26,527 bases of DNA from Reticulitermes lucifugus (Eukaryota; Arthropoda; Insecta; Blattodea; Rhinotermitidae). This document shows, piece after piece, positions 17,993 through 26,527 of this stretch (position 1 is its first letter; each line of letters starts with the position of its first letter). A program made the translations under genes and the position numbers. The DNA lies in NCBI GenBank assembly GCA_026260175.1, contig JAKCWW010005630.1, positions 1-26,527 of the forward strand. Reading direction: 5' to 3'. The notes beneath the pieces were generated by a model. It had not been told where the DNA came from, made no database searches, and saw only the letters and a list, made by a program, of their open reading frames with translations.

Positions 17993-18240
17993 GTCCCAGT
18001 GGCCGCGCGGTTTAAGGCCTGGGTCTACGGCTGCTCGCTTGCTGGGATTGCGGGTTCAAATCCCGGCGGGGACATGGACGTGTCTCTTTTGAATGTTGTG
18101 TGTTGTCAGGTAGAGGTCTCTGCGACGGGCTGATCACTCGTCCAGAGGAGTCCTACCGAGTGTGATCGTGAAGCCTCGATAATGAGGAGGCCCTGGTTCA
18201 CTAGAGCTGTTGAGCCATGAAACAAACGAAACGTTATCCA
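17993..18240 (+). mobile_element. tRNA-derived SINE of a second family
   Basis: The head at 17993-18073 folds roughly like a tRNA: GTCCCAG at the 5' end against CGGGGAC, A box TGGCCGCGCGG, B box GGTTCAAATCC (18053-18063), one base off consensus. A body of about 165 bp follows (phrases GAGGAGGCCCTGGTTCACTA and AGCTGTTGAGCCATG), unrelated to the other SINE family here. The acceptor stem has a mismatch and no CCA-end logic applies, so it is a SINE and not a tRNA gene. It abuts an antisense SINE copy. Confidence 0.7.
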
Positions 18241-18242
18241 CG

Positions 18243-18496
18243 TAAAAGGTAAAGCCATTCCTGTGCACGCCATGGAGGCGTATGGGGGAATGGAGGTATA
18301 GTTCCACTCCAATTTGGTACTAGATGGCGATGAGTGAACAGCTTCACACCCTGGCCACTTTACCCTGAAGAAAACAGTCCTCTGGCACCCATTAAATCGG
18401 GAGCTGGGTGGACACCAGAACAGGAATCAAAATACAACTCTTTGGTCATCCTTCCCATGACATAGTCACTGTAACAACTATGCTATCCCAAGTCCT
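18243..18496 (-). mobile_element. tRNA-derived SINE, copy 2 (worn)
   Basis: Same family as 9248-9538 in the same orientation: CCATGGAGGCGTATGGGGGA, GGTATAGTTCCACTC, CACTTTACCCTGA and TGCTATCCCAAGTCC correspond in order. The B box is damaged (AGGAATCAAAA on the + strand) and the A box is poor, so it is not expected to be transcribed. Confidence 0.8.
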
Positions 18497-18499
18497 ATC

Positions 18500-19618
18500 T
18501 GTCCATGTTTTTGTCCTAAATGGTGGCCTTAAACTGTCAAATGCTAACTTTTATCTAAACCATATATAAAAATTCTGCTTTGCTTTTGCTTACTGTTTTA
18601 TACAAGTCATATTCAGTTCATTTACAACTGAAGGAGAGCGACAGAAAAACTGTTAAAAATTTGAGGTTCTCAGAGAGGTAAGAATGACTCTGACCAAAGA
18701 ACAGATACAGCAAAGATTGTCAAGTCTCATACATTAACTTTGTTATAGTTTACATAGCCTTAGGCGACAAAATTATGTAACTCTGAAAAAAAAAATAGGC
18801 TACTTAGTTTCAAATATTTTTTTCTAAATTTATAAAACTCATGTAGCACAAAACCCATCACAAATAAAATTTTCTTGCAATATATATTTTACAGTATCAC
18901 AGATGCAAAAATTGTACATATGTACTACAAATACATGACTACAAAATGAGACTATCATATTTTATGTGAATTTTAAGAATATGTTTTATATTAGCAAGCA
19001 ACAGTAGACACTTTTCAGATATTACATCAATGCAATGCAACAGTAAAATTGCACAGTACATCTTGAATTTTACAGTTGGATGGATGATGGAAATTTAGGA
19101 AGTACAGTAAAACACAACTTATCTTAGTGTAAACCATTAATTCATTCCCTTAATGCTACTTGAGAACAGCTAATGGAGTGAAGTGTGGTCCATTATATCA
19201 CCTCTTCAAAAATCTGTTTCACAGTGATTACCATGTTACTCTTTGAGAACAAAGATGAAATTTTTGAGTTAAAATTTGGATCTTTTTCCAACGTAAAATT
19301 AGTCACATCCAAGAATTTTATAGAATGATTGTCCTCTTCAGAAATTGATATTTATAGTATGCTTCAGTATTCAGAATCAATATTTTGTATATTTTCTCAC
19401 ATGGATTATGTAGGAACCCCATTACACAGAAATTAATACATTCAAAGAGAGAAAAAAATAAAAGTAAATAAAAAGTGCATTTCATTAGTAGTAAGTAAGA
19501 TGTCAGTTACATCAATTATATCATAAAAGCATCTAATAAAGGGCAGGACAGCTGCACTGGAAATAGCGCCATGATGAACTTTCAGACTAGTCGTTTTCAA
19601 TACTGAACACACACAGAA
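18500..19618. other. intergenic, nothing recognised
   Basis: AT-rich unique-looking sequence with poly-A and poly-T runs. No coding or RNA gene signal. Confidence 0.5.
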
Positions 19619-19871
19619 ATTAACCATTGATTTTCTTGATTTCAGGCTTCTGCCGCGATGTTGATGAAATCTGTGGTCTTCTGGGGTATTACGTGGCATC
19701 GCGCGGTAATTGTTTATCGACGTTATAGGCTGGCTTTCTTTCCTACTTGGACTCTTGACCCGTGAGGATGGGACCGATACGTTTTCCTGAAATGTCGGTA
19801 AACAAACACCACACGACGCCACATAATGCCCCAGAAGACCGTAGAGTTCATTAACCATTGATTTCTTGATT
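19619..19871 (+). mobile_element. foldback with decayed hammerhead-like core and long target duplication
   Basis: Direct repeats ATTAACCATTGATTT-(T)CTTGATT at 19619-19641 and 19850-19871 differ by one T; as a target duplication that is about 15-22 bp. Inverted arms at 19672-19716 and 19799-19843 (and more weakly to 19729/19786) match at most positions. The plus strand between them has GTGAGGATGGGACC ... CCTGAAATGTC, a decayed version of the core, and the opening GGCTTCTGCC matches GGCTTCCGCC in the element at 3741-3947. Confidence 0.7.
19761..19797 (+). ncRNA. hammerhead-ribozyme-like motif, copy 5 (decayed)
   Basis: GUGAGGA (consensus CUGANGA), U, a weak stem II, GAAA and UGUC before GG. 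The first core base is G instead of C and stem II pairs poorly, so it is predicted inactive. It is recognised mainly by context and by its likeness to the core at 3832-3871. Confidence 0.3.
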
Positions 19872-22799
19872 AAGAATGCTATTGCTTGTTTCTTTTTTTG
19901 TCTCCTACTACTGATGAGGTTTCAAAGATAATGGGCGTGGGACGAATAATGAAATTTGGAACAGGAAGAACTGAATAGGAATCATGGTTTATATTTTGGC
20001 AGCTGCAACTTGATATAGAAGCATTAAGGAAGACAATGCCATGTAACAGAACTGAACACAGGACCAAGCACATACTCAGTAAAATACAGTGTCAATTGAA
20101 GTGTAGAACTTTGCATCTGCTTTCTCTATGTTAAAGTTTTCTCTCATAATGCCACTACTTTCAAACAAAAATAAACTTGCCTTCTTGTATATTATGCCAG
20201 TTTCAATTATAAAGTTTGTAAAAAAAAAATGGCATAGTACATTGGCTAAAATATCTATTAAGTACAAAGTGCTACTTTACAATATATTCATCTCATTCTT
20301 CAAGCTGACTTTTCTATCTTCCCTATCTGGCATGTTACATTCTGCAGGTTCGAAACTGTATAGTTTATGTAAACGTATAATAAAATTTAAACTCTTTATA
20401 AACAATAATGTTTACTTGTGTTCTGTATGCTGAAAGACTAGTTATTGATTTTTAAATGAAACAAGTATCTATTCATATTTATTGTAATAATAGAAGCTCA
20501 TATAATCTGTATTATTTATGTACTAAAATCACGATGGTATGACATTAATGTGAAAAGATTTTGGACTTCTTTAGCCTGAAGTACATAAATAAAATATTAC
20601 TTGAAATGTAAAATTTAAACATTTCATATAAACAGACTGCAGCACAACTTCTGATCTACACTTTCCTGTCACTTTGTGTCCATAACCTCAAACGTGATGA
20701 CAATTATTTAATCAATTAAAATCTTACACAGGGGATTAAAACAGTTTCTACTAATATAAAAAGTGATTTGTGATAAATATGCCTGCAGTAAAGACAGAAA
20801 TATATACTTACTCCACCCATGCCATTCACTGCATTCGCTCCATCACCCACTCATTTGTGAACATACATACTTTAATTAGTTGTTCTCATACATGTCACAG
20901 AATATAATTAAAAGTGCAAATACTGTACTTGTGACTGAAAATAAAGAATAATGGAAGGATTTGAACTACGTAAATGAATCATATTATGTACTTATATATA
21001 TGGGTGGTATAAAGAAATATGGAACTCTCTAAGAATCAAAACATATGATATAAAATTTGCAAAGGAGTCACTTTCCATAAGAATTTACATTTCAAGTGTA
21101 CTCAAGAGAAGGAATATGCTTAGCTATTGACTGTTCATGTCTCTTCACCATTTAAACTCTTTTCTTCCAAAACCTAAATTGAAGAAAGAGTAAAACTCAG
21201 ACACACAATTTCTCTGCGTGCTTTGATGCTACATGACACACCACTCAGACACATGTCCACAAGAGCACAGATATATATATAAAAACACACAACCAAGCTG
21301 ACAAAAAATCATCAGTTTTACTTCACACAAGTGAAGTGTTACAAATGTATGAAATGGAGGGTAGTACATTCATTTCAAATTGGATTCAGATCAATGTGAT
21401 ATTCAATTCAAGATACTTAATCCTGCAAGCTATAAATACTCTTATTGATTTCAGAAAAAAAAATCAATCAAAAGATTTATTAAGTCTTCCTTCCACTTTC
21501 AATCTAACTCTTTCAATTTCTTTTATTTAGAACTATGTAACATAGCAACAAAGAATTTCTTAGTGTTTCCAAAATATAGGGATGTCAAACAATGGGGGTA
21601 AATGCTGATCCTGACTGACACAATGTCAGGAATTAAAAATTCCTTAAAAATTGTATATCTTTATCATCACCATTCATTGACACTTTCTCCACAGTACATC
21701 ATCTTAAGTAATTAATACTTAAAGATACTAAAAGCTTCATAATTAAAAATTTAGTAATAAAACGGAATCCATGTAATAAATAAAATGTGCCATCAATTGA
21801 TGGTCCAGATAATATGAAATTGAAGGTTTAGACGAAGAAGTGAGTAATTTCCGCTGGAGCAGAATGTACATGGCGAAGTTCAGCAACTCTGCAGGAAATG
21901 GGGAATAAAGTATATATGGAGTTAGTAATACATGGTATCAAAACTAAACTGGATAAAATACAGCAATGGTCTTATTGGCTGACATCCCTATAATATGACT
22001 AAATGCTTTCCTTCATGTGTAAGTTAGCAGTTGGCAACACTTTTTCTAAGACAGTAACTCTGGAGTATCTCTATTTTTGTGGTTAGAGAAGAGATATGTC
22101 ACTATAAAAGGCGGAGGAAGAAAACACAACAGCAGTCATTTCCCAGTCACTTCCAAAACAGCTTCACTCTTGTATAATTTTTTTGCTCCCAAGTAAACAA
22201 TGTCAATATATGTTCCACATTTATAGCAGATAACTATGGAAAAGTGTGATATTTGTATACAAATAATTCTACATCATTTTGATTTCCATTAACTTCAATA
22301 CAACCTTCTTTCTGCTGGGTCAGATATATCCCTAGTTTACAAGATACAGCTACATTCTTATACAACCCCTCAGAACAAATATTCTACATTGAAACAGAAG
22401 CAATCTGTTGACTAGTAATTATCCATATACAATTATATTTTTAGGCTGTGTATGTATCTATTTTTAATATTCTAAATTCAAACATGGTAACTTTCACTTA
22501 CAAATTATGATATTCTATTATCTCTATACATTTTTAATTCCTACATCAAAAATATTTGTTTTTTCAATTACTTGATCAGTTAAAAAAATCATTGTCCACC
22601 CTCCTTTCTCAGAGAATTGCAGACTGTTTGTAATATTAAAAATTCTGCCTGCATGCATGTAGAAATATGTTGAAGATAAACTGTTATAGAAATTTGGGAC
22701 TCTAAAATAGTGCACTGTTTTATATGAATACTGATACATTACAGAAAACATATTAACTGTCTGTTCTTTGATGTGTGTGTAAAAGTGAAGATTGATGCT
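19872..22799. other. 2.9 kb AT-rich stretch, nothing recognised
   Basis: No open frame with recognisable motifs, no RNA gene, few repeats. If the weak minus-strand exons at 23.0-23.7 kb are real, this could be their long 3' UTR, read leftward; that is conjecture. Confidence 0.4.
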
Positions 22800-23010
22800 G
22801 GAAGATATCAGCTTGTGTAGGTCACTGACTTGAAAAACACCAAGTGTCAATAAGAAAGATGATCTCTTTTAACTCTCTTGTCTCCACTCAGGATTCTAAC
22901 TATATATTTCTGTTTCTATATCACTATTAAAAGTGGTAACAAGAATGCTGAATTTGGACAAGCCTGTGCTTGGTTGTCAAAAGTGCAAGGCTTCTTTGAG
23001 CAAGTTCTTA
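22800..23010 (+). repeat. dispersed repeat, unit 1 of 2
   Basis: This segment aligns with about 25060-25270 in the same orientation. Shared phrases in order: TTGAAAAACACC / CTGAAAAAAATT; GTCAATAAGAAAGAT / GTCAGTAATCAAGAC; ACTCTCTTGTCTCCACTCA / ACTCTCTTTTATCCACTCA; and an identical 17-mer TGCTGAATTTGGACAAG at 22946-22962. The family is unknown. Confidence 0.55.
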
Positions 23011-23035
23011 ATTGCAAGAAGGTTCCTATATAAAT

Positions 23036-23115
23036 CTACATTCCAAGGAGACACTCCATTTTGCTGAGGGCTTCAAAGATAGTGAGTCCATCAATTGAAT
23101 AGGATTCGTACTCTT
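23036..23115 (-). CDS. possible terminal exon of an unidentified minus-strand gene
   Basis: On the minus strand, an acceptor CATTTCTACCTCAG is followed by an open frame of 26 codons with coding-like composition (EYESYSIDGLTIFEALSKM in the middle) ending in TAG at 23036-23038. It enters with two bases completing a split codon, which matches the phase of a candidate upstream exon at 23629-23685. I do not recognise the protein. The frame is short and chance cannot be excluded. Confidence 0.25.
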
Positions 23116-23628
23116 CTGAGGTAGAAATGGTATTATCGATACGATATATATATACATATATCGATATCATTTTTACACATGAAAATATGACATCAAAACA
23201 GTGTGTCCACTTGTATTAATACAGATATTATACAGATACATATGGATCTGACAAGAATTATGCTTTGGCAAAAGCAGAAATGCAGACTGTGAGGCAGTAT
23301 GCATGCAATACCACAATTGAAAAATTCACTTTTCCAACAACATAGTAATTTAAAAGCAGTTAAAAGGCTGTTAACATTAATGTTATCCTGGCAAGAAAAC
23401 TATTTCTCTGAAAATACTTATATATACTGGTGATGGTGGTCTATAATACACACATCTGACTTACTAAATTTCAAGAGTGATTTTACTGTTTCCTTTATAA
23501 TTACTTCTTGCCTAACTTATCAGAAAGCACTCAAAGACAGTGTAATTTGGAACACGTATTAGGATGCTCACTGATACACTCATCATATCAATAACACAAC
23601 CTCAAGTCTGAAGGCTTCACTAACATAC

Positions 23629-23685
23629 TAGAGGCACATGCAAATGGAGTGTCTGTATGGACTATTTCTAACGAGCTTCCAAGAA
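23629..23685 (-). CDS. possible internal exon of the same unidentified gene
   Basis: Minus strand: pyrimidine tract TTTTCCCCTCCTCTT, acceptor GAAGGCAG, 57 bases, then the strong donor GTATGT. The frame LGSSLEIVHTDTPFACAS ends at phase 1, which fits the two-base entry of 23036-23115. No domain is recognised and no further exons upstream were found. Confidence 0.2.
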
Positions 23686-23995
23686 CTGCCTTCATTAAGA
23701 GGAGGGGAAAATTCCTTTCAGATTGTATTAAAAAAAAATTGCAGGAACTAGACAGATGACTACAGCAAGATGAGAAATTACAATTATGAAATTCAAATTC
23801 AAAGCTGATACTAACCCAATCAACAGCAACTGTAAAAATATTCATAGGAGGCCTTAATGGCCATATTGCACATTATAATTGATATTTATTATTAACAATG
23901 ATTTTAAGTTAATAGCTGATATATCAGTACTCAAACAAAATATGAAAAATAGAATTGAAGAGCTGTGAACATGTCTTGTAAATGTTACATCATAA

Positions 23996-24124
23996 TATGA
24001 TTATGACTTGTTCTATATCCTAAAGGTTGTTTTAACCTGATTGGATTGACGGAAATAAAAATGAAGTAAGTAAATATGTAAGTAAGTAAGTAAGTAAGTA
24101 AGTAAATATGTAAGTAAGTAAATA

Positions 24125-24178
<54 letters not shown>

Positions 24179-24233
24179 TATGTAAGTAAGTAAGTAAGTA
24201 AGTAAGTAAATATGTAAGTAAGTAAGTAAGTAA
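23996..24233 (+). mobile_element. LINE-type 3' end, copy 2, with (GTAA)n tail
   Basis: TTATGACTTGTTCTATATCC, GTTTTAACCTGATTGGATTGA and GGAAATAAAAATG precede a tetranucleotide array GTAA from about 24063 to 24233, broken four times by AAATATGTAA. The leading part corresponds to 17690-17800. The array therefore probably began as the tail of a retrotransposon and then expanded by slippage. The Leu-Thr-Tyr-rich frames on the minus strand are only translations of the array. Confidence 0.7.
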
Positions 24234-24867
24234 TCAATGCACCTCTTCAACATTTTTGAACATAAACAAATTTAACAATGAGTATGCAAATTTAAACACT
24301 ACAGTAACATTTTTATGGAATGTTATTTACTTTCTTATTGCACCCAATGGCCACTTTTATTCAGAGTAATGCTTTAGATATAGAAAGAAACGTGTTTAGG
24401 GGTTGCTAAGACAATATATGTCAAATTTGGATCTGCATACATCAGGGTGCAAATTATTCAAAATAAAAATGTATACACTCAAAATGTAATTATTGTTTAC
24501 TATAATTTAGCCACATTAGTCATGACAACAAAAGTTCATTTAATATATTTATGTACATAGACTGATACCTAACAGTGGAAAAAATAGTAGGTCAAAACTT
24601 AATATTTAATAATTTTCATTACAACAGAAAATGTCTACTTATTCTTTGGTCAGTTTTGAACTGGAAATTTAGACCGTAAGACAATATTAAATGCCAATGT
24701 GTCCACCACACACAGACTAGATACTTTCACATACGTTTCGATTCAAATGATGATGCCTTTCCTTTGCCTCTGTCTGATACTCAGGCATACAGAGGAATGA
24801 GGAAAGAAATTTAGAAGTTAATAAATAAATTGTAAGATTTGAGTTTTTGCAGCGCTGTTGTCAGGTC
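24234..24867. other. intergenic, nothing firm
   Basis: AT-rich. A string GAATCGAAACGTATGTG on the minus strand near 24728-24745 resembles the second half of the ribozyme-like core but lacks the first half. Confidence 0.4.
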
Positions 24868-24989
24868 AGGAGTCAGGTCTTTTGGGATGTGACCCCTCAT
24901 CCCTTGACGATGAAGGAACTATGTTCCATCACATATTTCGAAACACTAACACGGTGACATGGGGTCAAAACTGGAAAGACCTGAATCCT
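24868..24989 (+). mobile_element. foldback with hammerhead-like string, copy 6
   Basis: Inverted arms at 24868-24896 (AGGAGTCAGGTC...GACCCC) and 24961-24989 pair at roughly 21 of 29 positions. Between them the + strand reads UUGACGA, UG, a long imperfect stem (GAUG-AA-GGAAC/GUUCC-AUC), then UCGAAAC. The layout is that of the other copies but the first core base is U and stem II is atypical. No target duplication is clear. Confidence 0.45.
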
Positions 24990-25059
24990 CAAACCACATG
25001 GAATTTGTAATTTTACATGCAATGTACATTACAGCACAATGTTGAATATAAATTACTTT

Positions 25060-25270
25060 TACCAGAACTGAAAAAAATTCTGCATGTCAGTAATCAAGAC
25101 AATCTTTCACTCTCTTTTATCCACTCACAATTCTACCCATATATTCCTCTTTGTACGCAGTATATTACAATTAGACATGGTATAAGCAGTGCTGAATTTG
25201 GACAAGACTGGTTGTTACAAGAACTTACTGACATTCTGTTTAACAGCGTGGCTAAGATTTCTGAAAGTTT
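25060..25270 (+). repeat. dispersed repeat, unit 2 of 2
   Basis: Partner of 22800-23010, same orientation, with the identical 17-mer at 25190-25206. The open frame at 25017-25277 covers it; the matching frame in the other unit (KNAEFGQACAWL versus SAEFGQDWLLQE) shares only the first residues, so coding is not supported. Confidence 0.5.
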
Positions 25271-25631
25271 TACTTAGTTACTCAGGACAAATGCCACACA
25301 TGAACATTTTCTCACAAACTCCTTCAAATTCAAAATCATCAATACAATATGACCTTCACAGTTGGTACAGCCTCATTAGATAACATAGGCGTTATGACTA
25401 TTTTGTGGACTGTTTAAAATCTATTTATATAATTGGTCAATGCAATATCTGCAGGTGAATTGACAAGTACCTTCCCATTTAACAACGCTGATATTCATCC
25501 AGACATAACAATATTATTACACAGTTTCAGTAATTAGCAGATACATGGGAAATAAGGGCAGGAAAGAATTTGGAGGGCACCTTCACTTTATGTAAACATG
25601 TGGTAGGATGTAATTACATTATGACAATGTA

Positions 25632-25848
25632 GATCAATGCTAACTAACTCCATGAAGCAGAGTCTTTCTTGAACAACTATGGGTTCCTTAGCTAGTCAAG
25701 CAATTCTCTGCGTTTTATGGAACCCGAAGGTTCATTACCAAGTTCACAAGACCCCGCCACTTATCCCTATCCTGAGCCAGATCAATCGAGTCCACACCCC
25801 AACCTATTTGAATGTCCACTTTAATACCATCCTCCCATCTCTGCCTAG
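25632..25848 (-). pseudogene. LINE reverse-transcriptase ORF, last ~45 codons and 3' end
   Basis: Minus strand: RWEDGIKVDIQIGWGVDSI, DLAQDRDKWRGLVNLVMNL, RVP then TAA at 25715-25717, followed by the usual downstream phrase (NAENCLTS in the same frame). I recognise this as the conserved C-terminus of an insect non-LTR endonuclease/reverse transcriptase polyprotein. The fragment is 5'-truncated at the junction with the SINE at 25849. Confidence 0.7.
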
Positions 25849-26104
25849 GTATAGCGACTCGCTACGAGCTGGGCTATCCAGGGGATCGAATCCCAGTTGG
25901 GGCGAGATTTTCCACACTTGTCCAAATCGGCCCTGCGGCCCACCCAGCCTCCTGTACAATGGGTACCGGGTCTCTTTCCCGGGGGTAGAGCGGCTGGGGC
26001 GTGGCATTGACCACTCACTCGAATCTAGCACAGAGTTAAAAGAAAGAATACAGCTATACCTCTACTCCCCCTCTGGGCCTTCATGGCCTGTTCTAGGAGA
26101 ACTT
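25849..26104 (+). mobile_element. tRNA-derived SINE, copy 3
   Basis: Same family as 9248-9538, opposite orientation. B box GGATCGAATCC at 25883-25893; body phrases CCACCCAGCCTCCTGTACAA, TGGGTACC, GGGGTAGAGCGGCTGGGGC, TATACCTCTACTCCCCC and a GGCCTG..GAACTTTA end. The A-box region is rearranged, so the head is probably truncated. It is inserted next to a LINE end that reads the other way. Confidence 0.8.
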
Positions 26105-26390
26105 TAGTTTTACTATCTCTGACTAGGTTTTCCAAGTGGTCTCTTACCTTCATGTTTCCCTACCAAAACCCCATGCGCGTTTCTCTTCTCCTGACTATCT
26201 CATTGTCCTTGGTTTGACCACCAGAATAATATTTGGTGAGGAGTAAAAATTGATATATATATATTAATACACTGATTATTAATTTATATTAACATGAGTT
26301 ACATAATTACAAATAAATACAAAGTGCTGTTGAATTATTTGTCACAGCAGTCAGCAACAGATGTGAAAAAAAGTTAAAAAGCTGCATATT
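26105..26390. other. repeat-like flank, nothing firm
   Basis: Sequence between the SINE and a coding-like fragment. It includes a (TA)n run at 26252-26263. No gene recognised. Confidence 0.4.
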
Positions 26391-26527
26391 TGGTAATGTA
26401 AGGACAGTTCCCATGATAAGTGGGTCCCTGTCACCACGGCATGGCGCATCCTCAGGTTGCGGAAGGAGGAACGGCCTCCAGATATGGAGGGTAGCTGCGA
26501 ATATATTGAATAAGCAGTTGCGGACAG
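26391..26527 (+). pseudogene. repeat-derived coding-like fragment at window end
   Basis: An open frame in + orientation reads SGSLSPRHGASSGCGRRNGL then QIWRVAANILNKQLRT up to the window edge. I associate these phrases with abundant retroelement-derived fragments in insect genomes, but I cannot name the family. It continues outside the window. Confidence 0.35.

Noticed and set aside
17993..18073. Genuine tRNA gene
   Set aside because: Acceptor stem mismatch, imperfect B box, poor anticodon arm, and a SINE-like body follows directly.
24013..24253. Leucine-threonine-tyrosine-rich proteins on the minus strand
   Set aside because: Pure translation of the GTAA microsatellite.
24728..24790. Minus-strand GAATCGAAACGTATG with an upstream CCTGAGTATC
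   Set aside because: The first half has G8 replaced and no convincing stem II joins the two halves; could be a relic but not countable.
25679..26107. 142-codon plus-strand frame
   Set aside because: Runs antisense through a LINE end and then through a SINE; not a gene.

Overview
The window is a piece of an insect nuclear genome. It is AT-rich and repeat-laden, with one recognisable protein-coding gene split over nine coding exons with GT-AG introns, two tRNA-derived SINE families, mariner fragments, LINE ends, MITEs and simple repeats. The style of the repeats reminds me of Blattodea (cockroach or termite), but that is an impression from memory and cannot be proven here. There are 50 unknown bases at 15017-15066 and a single N at 2267.

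The gene lies on the + strand from about 1.38 kb to beyond 14.3 kb. Its nine coding exons (1705-1712, 5188-5323, 6729-6864, 7963-8187, 9681-9915, 11468-11681, 12915-13041, 13139-13329, 14006-14314) join with consistent phases into a 526-residue sugar transporter of the major facilitator superfamily, of the 'facilitated trehalose transporter Tret1-like' type. A plausible promoter (palindromic CRE, TATA-like box, TCAGT initiator) sits about 330 bp upstream of the ATG. Only eight coding bases lie in exon 1; the following 3.5 kb intron is full of repeats.

Most of the rest is mobile DNA. 0-1 kb: a 26-bp tandem array, a hammerhead-like motif, a foldback and a MITE. Intron 1: a second MITE copy, two foldbacks (one with a hammerhead-like core and a 13-bp target duplication) and a 32-bp minisatellite. 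Intron 3: a ~140-bp tandem repeat. Intron 4: two mariner transposase fragments head to head, and a SINE. Intron 5: a foldback with a hammerhead-like core. Downstream of the stop codon: another foldback with a hammerhead-like core, interrupted by the assembly gap; then LINE tails, SINEs and two further foldbacks of the same style, and a quiet AT-rich stretch from 19.9 to 22.7 kb. A possible last exon of a minus-strand gene lies near 23.0-23.7 kb (weak).

The most interesting signal is a recurring small element: inverted arms, a core of the form CUGANGA-U-stem-GAAA like a hammerhead self-cleaving ribozyme with a very short stem III, and long direct repeats (13 to ~22 bp) at the ends where visible. 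At least six copies are scattered over 26 kb, in both orientations and in different states of decay. This matches what is known of the terminal repeats of Penelope-like retroelements, but no Penelope reverse transcriptase is seen here, so these look like short non-autonomous or truncated derivatives.
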